Part shown: piece after piece, positions 13,817-22,290 of the stretch | Layout of the letters: each line of letters starts with the position of its first letter | Numbering within the stretch: position 1 is the first letter of the stretch | Assembly: GCF_003574295.1 (NCBI RefSeq) | Contig: NZ_BHGK01000001.1 | Location: forward strand, 1,488,001-1,552,000 | Direction of reading: 5' to 3' | From: Mediterraneibacter butyricigenes | Lineage (GTDB): Bacteria > Bacillota > Clostridia > Lachnospirales > Lachnospiraceae | DNA: 64,000 bases | The notes under the pieces: generated by a model | Told to the model about the DNA's origin: nothing | What the model saw: only the letters and a program-made list of their open reading frames with translations | The model's database searches: none | Program-made: the position numbers and the translations under genes

Positions 13817-14377
13817 TTATTCCTCTTTCAGCGTTCTATATTCTCTGATCGCCGTTTCATATAAATTATTCCCCTCACAGTCAATTACCACAACCACCGG
13901 AAAATCTTCCACTTCCAGCTTCCGGATTGCTTCCGTTCCCAGATCATCATACGCCACAACCTCTGACTTCTTGATACATTTTGAAAGGAGCGCACCCGCA
14001 CCGCCTACCGCAGCAAAATATACCGACTGATTGCGTTTGATTGCCTCGATGACTTCCGGGCTTCTTTTTCCTTTGCCAATCATCGCTCCCAGCCCCAGAT
14101 CCAGCAACTGCGGAGCATATTTATCCATACGGCTTGCTGTTGTCGGCCCTGCAGAACCGATAGGGCGTCCTTCTCTCGCCGGTGACGGTCCCATATAATA
14201 GATCATCTGCTCTCTGATGTCTACCGGCAGTTCTTCGCCTCTTCCCAACGCTTCATACATTCTCTTATGAGCTGCATCTCTTGCCGTATAAATCGTTCCC
14301 GTAATATATACATAATCTCCGGCATGCAACGAATTTGCCACATCTTTTTTAATCGGTGCTTCTATATGTTTTTCCAT
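13817..14377 (-). CDS. Class I fumarate hydratase (or tartrate dehydratase), beta subunit
   Basis: This is the C-terminal (beta) subunit (186 aa) of the two-chain iron-sulfur hydro-lyase that interconverts fumarate and malate. The conserved SAGPTTASRMD motif and MIGKGKRSPE loop are present. The partner alpha subunit is at 16277-17122, separated by a DUF4153 gene, whereas alpha and beta are usually adjacent. All are co-directional and probably one operon. L(+)-tartrate dehydratase beta is homologous and cannot be excluded. Confidence 0.9.
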   Translation of the reverse strand: MEKHIEAPIKKDVANSLHAGDYVYITGTIYTARDAAHKRMYEALGRGEELPVDIREQMIYYMGPSPAREGRPIGSAGPTTASRMDKYAPQLLDLGLGAMIGKGKRSPEVIEAIKRNQSVYFAAVGGAGALLSKCIKKSEVVAYDDLGTEAIRKLEVEDFPVVVVIDCEGNNLYETAIREYRTLKEE

Positions 14378-14499
14378 CGTTTCTTCCTTCTTTCTTTTCT
14401 AATCCCTGTATCTCTGGCACTCATTTTTCACTTGATTCACTGATCCATTCTCCAAAATCTGTTCTTATACATTTTTCAGCAATCACCGCCTGCCATTTT

Positions 14500-16245
14500 T
14501 CATTTTGTCATCCAGTATCCTTCTATATAAATTGCCTGTACCTGTTTCGTGTTCTTTTCAACTTCCATCGAAACGGTATCTATCACAAACAGCGTATTGT
14601 CATCAATTGCAATTCGGCTTTGTTCTGCCGCAAATGCAGTAATTTCTGTTGTCGCTTCTCCATCCTCATCCTTCAGATTATGAATCCCAACTTCCACACA
14701 CTGTGAAATAAAATTTTCAAGATTCACAACCCCAATTACTGATCCACTGCTGTTCTCTGTCAATTTAATCTGCATTAGATCTTCCGTTTCTTCCGCTCCA
14801 CTCAGATCACAGGTAACCCTTTGCAGGCTGGAATATCCCCGGATGTCCAGATTCTGATTCATATACTCTGTATAAATCAAAACCGTTTCTCCTGCCGCCA
14901 CATCTCCCGTTTTGTTTTCTCCGGCTATTTTCTCCATTTTTTCCAACTGTCCGGTCGTATAATTTTCTTTTAAGTAGGATTCACCTCCGACCGCTTCCGT
15001 CAGATACCGGTAAGCTCCGCTGACTTTTTCCTTCTCAGCCGTATTCAGGTCATCCTTTGCCCTGACAAGTTCCAGATTATGAATCTGACTGTAAAACGAC
15101 ATATCATAAGCATTCACGCCCGGCATCGCCCAAATTATACCAGAAATCACAATACAAACCGGAACTATTTTCTGCATCTTTTCAGCCCCCCGGAAATAAA
15201 GACACAGATAAATCGTTTCTACCACAAGCCATATTATTCCAAAGTAACGTTGCGGTGTCACGCCAAACTGCCAGATCCGAATCCCAACCGAATAGATTTG
15301 CAAAAAAATCAGTGGAATAAATAACCAGGGTAATCTTTCCGCAATCCGAGCCATCTTCAGCGGCTCCTGATGTTTTCCCTGTTTTTCTCTTTCATCATCC
15401 AGTTCATTCCGGCCCCCATGCCCTTCTACCGCTTCCATCATCGTCCAAGCTGCCACTCCGAGCAAAAACGCCACTGTCACGATCAGATAAATCTGATTCG
15501 ACGGAATATCCTGATAAACCAGTATCTTCAATATATATACATAAATAATCACATACACGATCAGTGCAAGCGGAAATACGATCCCTTTCACCACAATTTT
15601 TGCAAACCGCTCCGCCTCTGATTCGGTTTCCGTCAGTGCAAACAGCCAAGACGGCACATAATACAGCCCCGTCACCAGAATCACCAGACGTTCCAACAAA
15701 GAAAAGCTATATCCGCGAATAAACAGCGTATAAATGATCGCACTGATCAGTCCGACACCAATCAAAAGAGCCAAATACACAATATGAATCCGTATCATAT
15801 TTGCAAAGACCTTCAAAACATATTCTGCGAACCCATCTTTCGATCTTCGATAGCAGAAATATACCGCACCAAGCAGCATCAGACTCAGATAAACCATCTC
15901 AAGGCGTGTCAGCCAAAATCCGGTTTGCAGCTCTCTTTTTCCATAGAAGTAGTTTCCTGAAGCAATTCTTAAAGACACCAATATCAGAAAGAAACATAAA
16001 ATCCCTTTCCTGGAAATTTTTATATTTCTTTGATACCAATATGATTCCGCGAAGAACATTCCTATCACCAGCCAGAACAGAAACGGCAACACTCCCCTTT
16101 CCAGCATCGGCTGATTCTTCATATCCAGTATCGCTGCCTCCAGAACGGTAACTGCTGCCACAAGCAGAATCGTCACCGGGTATCTCCTGAAACACTCTCT
16201 GATTTCTCTGGAAGATCGATCCATTAGCGATCTCACATTTCCCAT
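14500..16245 (-). CDS. DUF4153 family multi-spanning membrane protein
   Basis: A 581-residue protein of unknown function with about 12 hydrophobic segments over residues 25-400, then a soluble C-terminal domain of about 180 residues. Segments such as GLYYVPSWLFAL and GVTPQRYFGIIWLVVE match what I know of the DUF4153 family. The ATG at 16245 has AGGAGG 7 bp upstream. It lies between the fumarase alpha gene (31 bp away) and the beta gene (122 bp away), which splits a gene pair that is normally contiguous. Possible roles include envelope function or a transport-linked task; nothing in the sequence proves either. Confidence 0.75.
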   Translation of the reverse strand: MGNVRSLMDRSSREIRECFRRYPVTILLVAAVTVLEAAILDMKNQPMLERGVLPFLFWLVIGMFFAESYWYQRNIKISRKGILCFFLILVSLRIASGNYFYGKRELQTGFWLTRLEMVYLSLMLLGAVYFCYRRSKDGFAEYVLKVFANMIRIHIVYLALLIGVGLISAIIYTLFIRGYSFSLLERLVILVTGLYYVPSWLFALTETESEAERFAKIVVKGIVFPLALIVYVIIYVYILKILVYQDIPSNQIYLIVTVAFLLGVAAWTMMEAVEGHGGRNELDDEREKQGKHQEPLKMARIAERLPWLFIPLIFLQIYSVGIRIWQFGVTPQRYFGIIWLVVETIYLCLYFRGAEKMQKIVPVCIVISGIIWAMPGVNAYDMSFYSQIHNLELVRAKDDLNTAEKEKVSGAYRYLTEAVGGESYLKENYTTGQLEKMEKIAGENKTGDVAAGETVLIYTEYMNQNLDIRGYSSLQRVTCDLSGAEETEDLMQIKLTENSSGSVIGVVNLENFISQCVEVGIHNLKDEDGEATTEITAFAAEQSRIAIDDNTLFVIDTVSMEVEKNTKQVQAIYIEGYWMTK

Positions 16246-16276
16246 GCAGTTCCTCCTTATACAATCTGTCTGACCA

Positions 16277-17122
16277 TTAAATCGTCCTTACCGCATGCCG
16301 GTTCACATGACAGCAGATATTGATTCCGACCGGAAGTCCTGCAATATGGGTCGGATAGGTATTTACGTTGACTGCAAGTGCCGTGGTCGTTCCGCCAAGT
16401 CCACCCGGTCCGATTCCCAGGCCATTGATCTTTGAGAGCATTTCCTCTTCCAGATCTTTTACCCATGCAATGTCCGAATGGGTTCCCACTTCTCTCGTCA
16501 ATGCCTCTTTCGCCATCAGGGCACATTTTTCAAAGGTTCCACCGATTCCTACGCCTACTACCATCGGCGGACAGGCATTCGGTCCCGCATCCTTTACAGC
16601 CGTCAGAATCGCCTGCTTCACCCCTTCGATTCCTTCTGCCGGTTTCAGCATAAAAACACGACTCATATTTTCACTTCCGAATCCTTTCGGCGCAACCTTG
16701 ATCTTCACCTGATCACCCGGAACAATCCTGGTATGAAGGATCGCCGGTGTATTATCTTTCGTATTTTCTCTGAGGATCGGATCTCCTACTACCGATTTCC
16801 GCAGATAGCCTTCCACATATCCCTGGCGCACGCCTTCATTGACTGCTTCCGTCAGATCTCCGCCTTCCAGATGCACATCCTGTCCGATTTCCAGAAAAAT
16901 AACTGCCATTCCGGTATCCTGACAGATTGGAATCATATCCTTTGCTGCAATCTCAAGATTTTCCTGCAATTGCCCCAGAATCTGCTTTCCAAGAGGAGCC
17001 TTTTCCGTCTGTTCTGCATTCTTTAACGCACAGTCCATGTCTTCCGATAAGAAGTGATTTGCCTCAATACACATCTCCTTAATATTTCTTGTTATTTCTC
17101 CGACTTGAATCGTTCGAATCAT
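16277..17122 (-). CDS. Class I fumarate hydratase (or tartrate dehydratase), alpha subunit
   Basis: This is the alpha subunit (281 aa) that carries the [4Fe-4S] cluster of class I fumarase. Candidate cluster cysteines are in PICQDTG (about 67), the FEKCA segment (about 202) and NICCHVNRH near the C-terminus. The GVGIGGTF glycine-rich stretch is conserved in the family. It is the first gene of the leftward operon alpha - DUF4153 - beta - plsC. The cluster should be oxygen-labile, which fits an anaerobe. Confidence 0.9.
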   Translation of the reverse strand: MIRTIQVGEITRNIKEMCIEANHFLSEDMDCALKNAEQTEKAPLGKQILGQLQENLEIAAKDMIPICQDTGMAVIFLEIGQDVHLEGGDLTEAVNEGVRQGYVEGYLRKSVVGDPILRENTKDNTPAILHTRIVPGDQVKIKVAPKGFGSENMSRVFMLKPAEGIEGVKQAILTAVKDAGPNACPPMVVGVGIGGTFEKCALMAKEALTREVGTHSDIAWVKDLEEEMLSKINGLGIGPGGLGGTTTALAVNVNTYPTHIAGLPVGINICCHVNRHAVRTI

Positions 17123-17304
17123 ATTTCATCCATCCTTAGTTTTAGATTTTCTTTTTATTATAATATAGTTTGAAGAAAATATATACCCTGTTTCCAACAT
17201 GAAACATACCATCTGTTGTTTTGCAAAAACTACGGTTCTTTCTCATGGAATCTCCGAAACAACTGTTTTTAGATTCACGCGTTTAGATGGAACAAACAAG
17301 TAAT

Positions 17305-17320
17305 TTAGAATTTTTTCTAA
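17305..17320. promoter_or_regulatory. Upstream SdpR-like operator
   Basis: TTAGAATTTTTTCTAA is a near-perfect palindrome immediately upstream of the -35 box of the sdpR-like gene. It differs from the downstream operator at two central bases and shares the flanking ATAGTT. Confidence 0.6.
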
Positions 17321-17327
17321 ATAGTTA

Positions 17328-17356
17328 TTGCTTTCTCCCCCTGAAAGTGTTATAAA
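17328..17356 (+). promoter_or_regulatory. Promoter of the sdpR/sdpI-like operon
   Basis: TTGCTT (17328-17333) and TATAAA (17351-17356) are spaced 17 bp. The promoter is flanked by two related palindromes, one abutting the -35 side and one at the predicted transcription start. Confidence 0.75.
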
Positions 17357-17360
17357 GTAA

Positions 17361-17376
17361 TTAGAAAATTTTCTAA
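17361..17376. promoter_or_regulatory. Downstream SdpR-like operator
   Basis: TTAGAAAATTTTCTAA is a perfect 16-bp palindrome covering the predicted transcription start site. Binding here would block initiation. Together with the site at 17305 it suggests autorepression. Confidence 0.65.
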
Positions 17377-17402
17377 ATAGTTTTTTATCGGAAGTGATTT
17401 TT

Positions 17403-17687
17403 ATGGGATTTGCTGAAACATTCAAAGCCTTATCCGACCCGATTCGCCGTGAAATCCTGACATTACTGAAAAATGGTCGATTGTCCGCCGGCGAGATTGG
17501 TTCTCACTTCGAGATGACCGGAGCCACAATTTCCTATCACCTCAGTATTTTAAAAAAGGCCGGATTGATCTTTGAATCAAAAGAAAAAAATTATATTTAT
17601 TACACACTGAATACTTCTGTTGTGGAAGAAGTCATGCTCTGGCTATCAGAGCTGAAAGGAGATGTTTCTCATGATCAAGAAAAATAA
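17403..17687 (+). CDS. ArsR-family repressor (SdpR-like)
   Basis: A winged-helix repressor of 94 aa. FKALSDPIRREILTLLKNGR followed by SAGEIGSHFEMTGATISYHL is the ArsR HTH. No metal-binding Cys cluster is seen, which resembles SdpR rather than a metal sensor. The ATG at 17403 is preferred over an upstream GTG at 17394 because GGAAGTG gives a usable SD. Its 3' end overlaps the SdpI-like gene, so the two are translationally coupled. By analogy with Bacillus SdpR/SdpI, the membrane partner may sequester the repressor. It is transcribed toward the origin, against its neighbours. Confidence 0.85.
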   Translation: MGFAETFKALSDPIRREILTLLKNGRLSAGEIGSHFEMTGATISYHLSILKKAGLIFESKEKNYIYYTLNTSVVEEVMLWLSELKGDVSHDQEK

Positions 17688-18321
17688 AGGATTTATCCTT
17701 GTCACAACATTTGTCACACTACTTCCGATGTTTGTCGGACTTTTCCTTTGGAATCAGCTTCCCGATAAAATGCCTACACATTTTAACGGACAGGGCGTAG
17801 TTGACGGATATAGCGGAAAGCCTTTCGCTGTCATAGGAATCTATCTGTTTTGCGCCGCTATGCACCTTCTCTGTGCATTTGTTACCGCTTCAGATCCGCG
17901 AAAAAGCAATATCAGCCAGAAAATCTATCGGCTGATTCTGTGCATTTGCCCGTTAGTTTCCCTCTTTGTAGCTGTAACCATGTACGGAACTGCTCTGAAC
18001 TATAACATTTTATCTGTTGATACTCTGGCCATCCTGCTAGTCGGAGTTCTGTATATTGTTCTTGGCAATTACCTGCCGAAGTGCCGTCAGAATTATACCA
18101 TCGGTATTAAACTTCCCTGGACCCTCAGCAATGAAGACACCTGGGACTATACCCACCGCATGGCTGGAAAGTGGTGGATTGGCGGCGGAATTCTTACAAT
18201 TCTTGCAAGCTTTCAACACCTGATAGATCCCGTATATGTTTTCATTGCAATTACTCTGATAATTACTTTGATTCCAGCTGTTGCATCTTATTTATATTAC
18301 AGAAAGCACATGGGATTTTAG
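17671..18321 (+). CDS. SdpI-family membrane protein
   Basis: A 216-aa protein with about six membrane segments. The N-terminal part (FLWNQLPDKMPTHFNGQGV) is the DUF1648 motif and the later YTIGIKLPWTLSNEDTWDYT segment is the SdpI signature. Bacillus SdpI gives immunity to the SdpC killing peptide and signals to SdpR. ATG 17671 is chosen because AAAGGAG (17655-17661) lies 9 bp upstream; the ATG at 17662 abuts the SD. No SdpABC-like toxin genes are in the window, so this may be an orphan immunity or signalling pair. Confidence 0.85.
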   Translation: MIKKNKGFILVTTFVTLLPMFVGLFLWNQLPDKMPTHFNGQGVVDGYSGKPFAVIGIYLFCAAMHLLCAFVTASDPRKSNISQKIYRLILCICPLVSLFVAVTMYGTALNYNILSVDTLAILLVGVLYIVLGNYLPKCRQNYTIGIKLPWTLSNEDTWDYTHRMAGKWWIGGGILTILASFQHLIDPVYVFIAITLIITLIPAVASYLYYRKHMGF

Positions 18322-18415
18322 AGCAAAATGCGTTGACGAAAATCATTATCTTACCACAAAAGGTTGCAACGGGAACATCCCTTTTGCAGAAAAATAAGAA
18401 AGAAACCTTCATAAA

Positions 18416-18463
18416 AAACAGAGCAGACATATCATGTTTCCATAAATATATCTGCTCTGTTTT
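18416..18463. terminator. Bidirectional terminator
   Basis: AAAACAGAGCAGA pairs with TCTGCTCTGTTTT, with A-run and T-run on both sides. It sits between the convergent sdpI-like gene and the small membrane protein gene. Confidence 0.85.
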
Positions 18464-18526
18464 GCATTTTTCTTCATAGAATCGGGATTTCATGTAAATT
18501 TCTTAAATCTACAAACTGGTTACCAA

Positions 18527-18727
18527 CTATTTTCTCTTCACCCTGTCGATCACCAACAGCAAAATTCCAAGGATTGCTGCTCCACCAAGGAGCGCAACAA
18601 GTACCCCCTCTTTTCCCATTGCAACATACAATACATTCGTCCCGATCAGAACAGCAATTCCCACTGCAATCGCTAATAATAAAGAAACTAACATTACAAC
18701 CGCTGTTGAAGCAAATATTTTTTTCAT
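18527..18727 (-). CDS. Small two-helix membrane protein, unknown
   Basis: A predicted 66-aa protein with two hydrophobic helices (about 7-32 and 40-60) and a short basic tail (DRVKRK). GAGAGG upstream of the ATG offers an SD. It lies about 40 bp downstream of ptsI in the same direction, so it may be the end of that operon. I do not recognise a family. Confidence 0.5.
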   Translation of the reverse strand: MKKIFASTAVVMLVSLLLAIAVGIAVLIGTNVLYVAMGKEGVLVALLGGAAILGILLLVIDRVKRK

Positions 18728-18764
18728 CGCACTTACCTCTCAAACTAAATTCCATCCCGTACCT

Positions 18765-20504
18765 TTACAAATCCAAAAGCGCACCCAAATTCTTTTTTAT
18801 CAAATCCTCTTTCAGTGTTTCTTTGATTTCTTCTGCATCTGAAAGTTCCTCTGTCAAATATGTATAAGAGATCTCAGGTTCTTCCCGATTTGTCAGTGAC
18901 AAGATTTTTTTCACACGATTCATAGAATTCGGATTCATACTCAGTTCATCAAGACCTAATGCCATCAGCAATCTTGTTGCCAAAGTATTTCCTCCAAACT
19001 CTCCACAGATACAAACATGTTTTCCATGTTTATGTGCACCGTCCACCGTCATTTTTATCAATTTCAAAACTGCCGGATGAAATTCTGTAAACAGTTCACT
19101 TACATTCGGATTGTCACGGTCTACTGCCATTGTGTACTGTGTCAGATCATTACTTCCTATAGAAAAGAAATCCGCTTCTTTTGCCAGGGTTTCCGCACAC
19201 AGTGCTGCGGACGGAACTTCAATCATAAGTCCCACTTCTACATCATCTGCAACAGGAATCCCCTCATCTTTCAATTCCTGTTTTGCCTCCTCCAGCACCG
19301 CATTTGCTTCTCGAAATTCTCCGATTCCCGAAATCATCGGATACATAATTCGCAAATGTCCATACACACTGGCTCTTAACAAGGCACGTAATTGTTTTTT
19401 CAACAGCTCTTTTCTCTTCAGACAGAAGCGAATCGCTCTGCATCCAAGAAACGGATTCGTTTCTATTGGCATGTCTAAATATTCTATCTGCTTATCTCCG
19501 CCTGCATCAAATGTACGAATCGTTACCTTTGCATCCGAAAATGTTTCCAGAACTGATTTATAAACTTCCATCTGTTCTTCTTCTGATGGCATTCTGGATG
19601 CTTCCATAAATAAAAATTCTGTTCGAAACAGTCCAATTCCTTCTGCTCCTGCTTCCTTCGCTCTTTTTGCATCTGCAATTCCACCTATGTTGGCACGTAT
19701 TGCAATATGTTGTCCATCTTCTGTCTTTCCGAGCTGTTTTGAAAAAGGTTCTAATCCTTTCCGAAGCGCATCGGCACGTGCAATATTGTCCAGAATGATT
19801 TTCTGTTCTTCGACCGTCTTATTTGTCTCCACGATTCCTTGCGAACCATGAAGATAAATGTTTTCTGCCTCTTTTAATTTTTCAACTGCCTGATCAATTC
19901 CAAACACTGCCGGAATCGACATACTTCTTGCAATAATCGCCACATGCGCTGTTCTTCCACCTTTTTCACAGACAATTCCTTTAATATGTCTTGCATCTCC
20001 AGCCACCAATTGCGACGGTTCCAGTTCTTCCGCAACCAGAATGACATCCTGATCCAAAATAGTGATATCATTTCCTTTCACACCCTGAAGATCCAATAAG
20101 ATCCGTTTTGACACATCTTTGATATCAGCCGCCCTCTCTTTAATATATTCATCTTCCACCTCTGCCAGTACCTGACAAATCATTCGTTCATTCTGAATCA
20201 GTGCAGATTCTGCGCATAGCTGATCTTCCCGGATCAGCTCTTCTGTATTTTCCACCAGTTCCGGATCATCCAGGAACTCCAGATGAATCTTTATAATTGC
20301 CAGTGCTTCTTCCGAAAGCGACGCTCCGCGTTGTCTGATCAAATCCTGAAAATAAGATTTCATATGGTTTCTTGATACCTGAAATCGTTTCAGCTCCTGC
20401 TCAACATCTTCTGTCTCTATCTGCAGCATATCCTCAAAAGATACTTCTTCAAGAACCAGAGGTTTGGCAATCGCCTCTCCAGATGAAATTGCAATCCCTT
20501 TCAT
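18765..20504 (-). CDS. ptsI: Phosphoenolpyruvate-protein phosphotransferase (enzyme I)
   Basis: Enzyme I (579 aa) transfers phosphate from PEP to HPr, the first PTS step, in the cytoplasm. The phosphorylated histidine is H187 in GGRTAHVAI. The PEP-binding half carries FRTEFLFM, GSNDLTQYTMAVDRDN and the CGEFGG cysteine motif. ATG 20504 is preferred because GAGGAGG lies just upstream; the in-frame ATG at 20522 overlaps that SD. It starts 5 bp after the HPr stop. The pair stands next to a sugar-specific PTS island, so it could be the general system or a dedicated one. Confidence 0.95.
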   Translation of the reverse strand: MKGIAISSGEAIAKPLVLEEVSFEDMLQIETEDVEQELKRFQVSRNHMKSYFQDLIRQRGASLSEEALAIIKIHLEFLDDPELVENTEELIREDQLCAESALIQNERMICQVLAEVEDEYIKERAADIKDVSKRILLDLQGVKGNDITILDQDVILVAEELEPSQLVAGDARHIKGIVCEKGGRTAHVAIIARSMSIPAVFGIDQAVEKLKEAENIYLHGSQGIVETNKTVEEQKIILDNIARADALRKGLEPFSKQLGKTEDGQHIAIRANIGGIADAKRAKEAGAEGIGLFRTEFLFMEASRMPSEEEQMEVYKSVLETFSDAKVTIRTFDAGGDKQIEYLDMPIETNPFLGCRAIRFCLKRKELLKKQLRALLRASVYGHLRIMYPMISGIGEFREANAVLEEAKQELKDEGIPVADDVEVGLMIEVPSAALCAETLAKEADFFSIGSNDLTQYTMAVDRDNPNVSELFTEFHPAVLKLIKMTVDGAHKHGKHVCICGEFGGNTLATRLLMALGLDELSMNPNSMNRVKKILSLTNREEPEISYTYLTEELSDAEEIKETLKEDLIKKNLGALLDL

Positions 20505-20508
20505 TGCT

Positions 20509-20778
20509 TTATTCCTCCTCATTAAAGTTTGCTGCTGCCAGTGTCAGAATCGCATCCATTGCCTCTTTTTCATCTGAACCATCCGCAGTTACTTCAATCA
20601 CACTTCCCTTATGAATTCCCAAAGTCAGTATTCCGATCACACTCTTTGCACTCTTCTTCTTTCCATTTAAACTGACTTTAATATCTGCCTCATACCGTTT
20701 CGCTGTTTCCACGAAATCTCCTGCCGGTCTTGCATGCAATCCACTCTTGTTTCGGATCGTAATTTTTTCGCTGATCAT
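20509..20778 (-). CDS. ptsH: Phosphocarrier protein HPr
   Basis: HPr (89 aa) relays phosphate from enzyme I to EIIA domains. His15 is in SGLHARPA and the regulatory Ser46 is in KSAKSVIGIL, so HPr kinase could act on it. GGGGGAG precedes the ATG. The gene is directly upstream of ptsI. A second, divergent HPr is encoded at 28373-28633. Confidence 0.94.
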   Translation of the reverse strand: MISEKITIRNKSGLHARPAGDFVETAKRYEADIKVSLNGKKKSAKSVIGILTLGIHKGSVIEVTADGSDEKEAMDAILTLAAANFNEEE

Positions 20779-20820
20779 AATACAAACTCCCCCTTTTTGT
20801 GTAATTAATTTTGAATAGGA

Positions 20821-22188
20821 TTAAATAGGATTGATTACGTCTCTGATATCTTTCGCACATTTTGCTTCTCTGATTTTCTTCTTTTTCTGAGGATCATTCA
20901 GAAGTTCTATGATGTCCTCGATAATCGCAATGTGTGAGGTATCATCATTAGATATCAACATAATAATAATCGATACACTTCTTCCACCTTCATGCATCGG
21001 AACTTCGTGTTCCAATGTCACCAGACTGATACATGGCACATCCACAGCATCCGTCAACAAATGCGGAAACGCCACTCCCTCGTCTATGACAGTATATCCA
21101 CGATACTTCTGATTCAGATCAATCATCGTATCAATCTGCTTTTGCCGGATTAAACCTCGATGCATCAATAAATCTCCTGCCAATTGAATTGCTTCATCTC
21201 CGGAATTCACAGTAGCCTGTACCTTCACCAAATCGCTATCCAAAAGATCACTTAACCCTTTCATACTCTTATTTGGTTCTTTATACTGACGTTCCTGCAA
21301 ATATTTTGCTATTTCCATAGACAACATCAGCTTCTGCTCCTTTTGGATTTCCGGCATCCTCATCATGACATTCACTGTTTCATTCACAATCCTTCTTCGC
21401 TCAGTGATCGGAAGTCTGAATTGCATCACATGAACCAGATTAATCAATTCTTCTTTTGTTACAACCGAGGAAATCTTATAGTACTTTTCCTCTATTTCCG
21501 GCAGATCAATCGTACTCAGAAGAATATCATAATCCAGAAAATCTTTTACTTTTAAAAACTCATGATATGACAAACATTTTATTTCATTTACATTACTGAA
21601 CAACTGCTCCAATCGATATTTGATCAATCGAGATTCATTTACAATTCCACTGCTCACTACTACAATCTCATGTTTATTGCTCAGCGCTTCAAATTCCGAA
21701 TTAGCAAGACAGGATACCACTTCCACCAGAATTTCTGCTACTTCATATTCCGTCGGCTGATATACTTTCCTACTCTTATTCGAGATCAGTGCCGTCAGCA
21801 GACTTTTACAAAGTTCATACTCTTTCTCCCAGTTTTTAATGCTATACCCAATTTCATCTTCATACGGAAACCGAAGTCCAAGCAAATGCTTGTTAAGAAA
21901 CACATCCATATCTTTTGAAATATTAAGAATCCCATCTCTTTCCCATGGAATATAATAGCCAAACGCCTCTTCTATTCGATGCAAAAACGTCTGGATCTCA
22001 TGTTGCGTGAAAACAGAATGGCTGTTTTTTCTTGATTCCCGATTTGCACTGTGCCAGACCATATTCAGATATTTATTCTCGATCTCCGGAATCTCATCCG
22101 GCGTCAACATTTCAAAAAACCGGTCAAACCGAATTTCCGTCACTTCACCATATAATCTGTCATAATGTATCGTGCAATAAATACGCAT
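20821..22188 (-). CDS. PRD-EIIB-EIIA regulator lacking an HTH domain
   Basis: A 455-aa protein that resembles the C-terminal two-thirds of MtlR/LicR-type PTS regulators. In order: an unassigned ~70-residue N-terminus, a PRD (about 75-165; NKHL keeps the first His, the second conserved His is not seen), an EIIB-like fold (about 170-250, HEIVVVSSGI, with the catalytic Cys replaced by Ser), a linker, and an EIIA type-2 domain (about 310-455) with a candidate active His in VAFPHLL. No DNA- or RNA-binding domain precedes it: a stop codon and a terminator hairpin lie directly upstream. The frame is intact over 455 codons, so it may work as a phosphorylation-sensing partner rather than a DNA binder; a 5'-truncated relic is the alternative. 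Confidence 0.75.
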   Translation of the reverse strand: MRIYCTIHYDRLYGEVTEIRFDRFFEMLTPDEIPEIENKYLNMVWHSANRESRKNSHSVFTQHEIQTFLHRIEEAFGYYIPWERDGILNISKDMDVFLNKHLLGLRFPYEDEIGYSIKNWEKEYELCKSLLTALISNKSRKVYQPTEYEVAEILVEVVSCLANSEFEALSNKHEIVVVSSGIVNESRLIKYRLEQLFSNVNEIKCLSYHEFLKVKDFLDYDILLSTIDLPEIEEKYYKISSVVTKEELINLVHVMQFRLPITERRRIVNETVNVMMRMPEIQKEQKLMLSMEIAKYLQERQYKEPNKSMKGLSDLLDSDLVKVQATVNSGDEAIQLAGDLLMHRGLIRQKQIDTMIDLNQKYRGYTVIDEGVAFPHLLTDAVDVPCISLVTLEHEVPMHEGGRSVSIIIMLISNDDTSHIAIIEDIIELLNDPQKKKKIREAKCAKDIRDVINPI

Positions 22189-22191
22189 ACG

Positions 22192-22230
22192 AAAAACACC
22201 CCTTTGCCTGGCATTGACAAAGAGGTGTTT
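22192..22230 (-). terminator. Terminator or attenuator directly before the PRD-EIIA gene
   Basis: On the minus strand AAACACCTCTTTG pairs with CAAAGGGGTGTTT, followed by TTTTCG and then the ATG at 22188. The only SD-like sequence (AGGGGTG) lies within the 3' arm. A promoter lies just upstream, so transcription would have to pass this hairpin to reach the gene. Confidence 0.75.
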
Positions 22231-22243
22231 CTCGTATAGGGCT

Positions 22244-22271
22244 ATTATATGATTTTATTTCAAAAACGCAA
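22244..22271 (-). promoter_or_regulatory. Promoter upstream of the attenuator
   Basis: TTGCGT (22266-22271) and TATAAT (22244-22249) are spaced 16 bp on the minus strand. The -35 box lies within a small hairpin (AACGCTTTTGCGTT, 22264-22280) that may also terminate the dehydrogenase transcript. Confidence 0.55.
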
Positions 22272-22290
22272 AAGCGTTCTTGCCGGCAAT

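Noticed and set aside
17189-17206. TGTTTCCAACATGAAACA, similar to parS
   Set aside because: It has an 18-bp layout with a wrong centre, whereas ParB needs the 16-bp CACGTG core. It is far from parA and is a coincidental repeat near the fumarase promoter.
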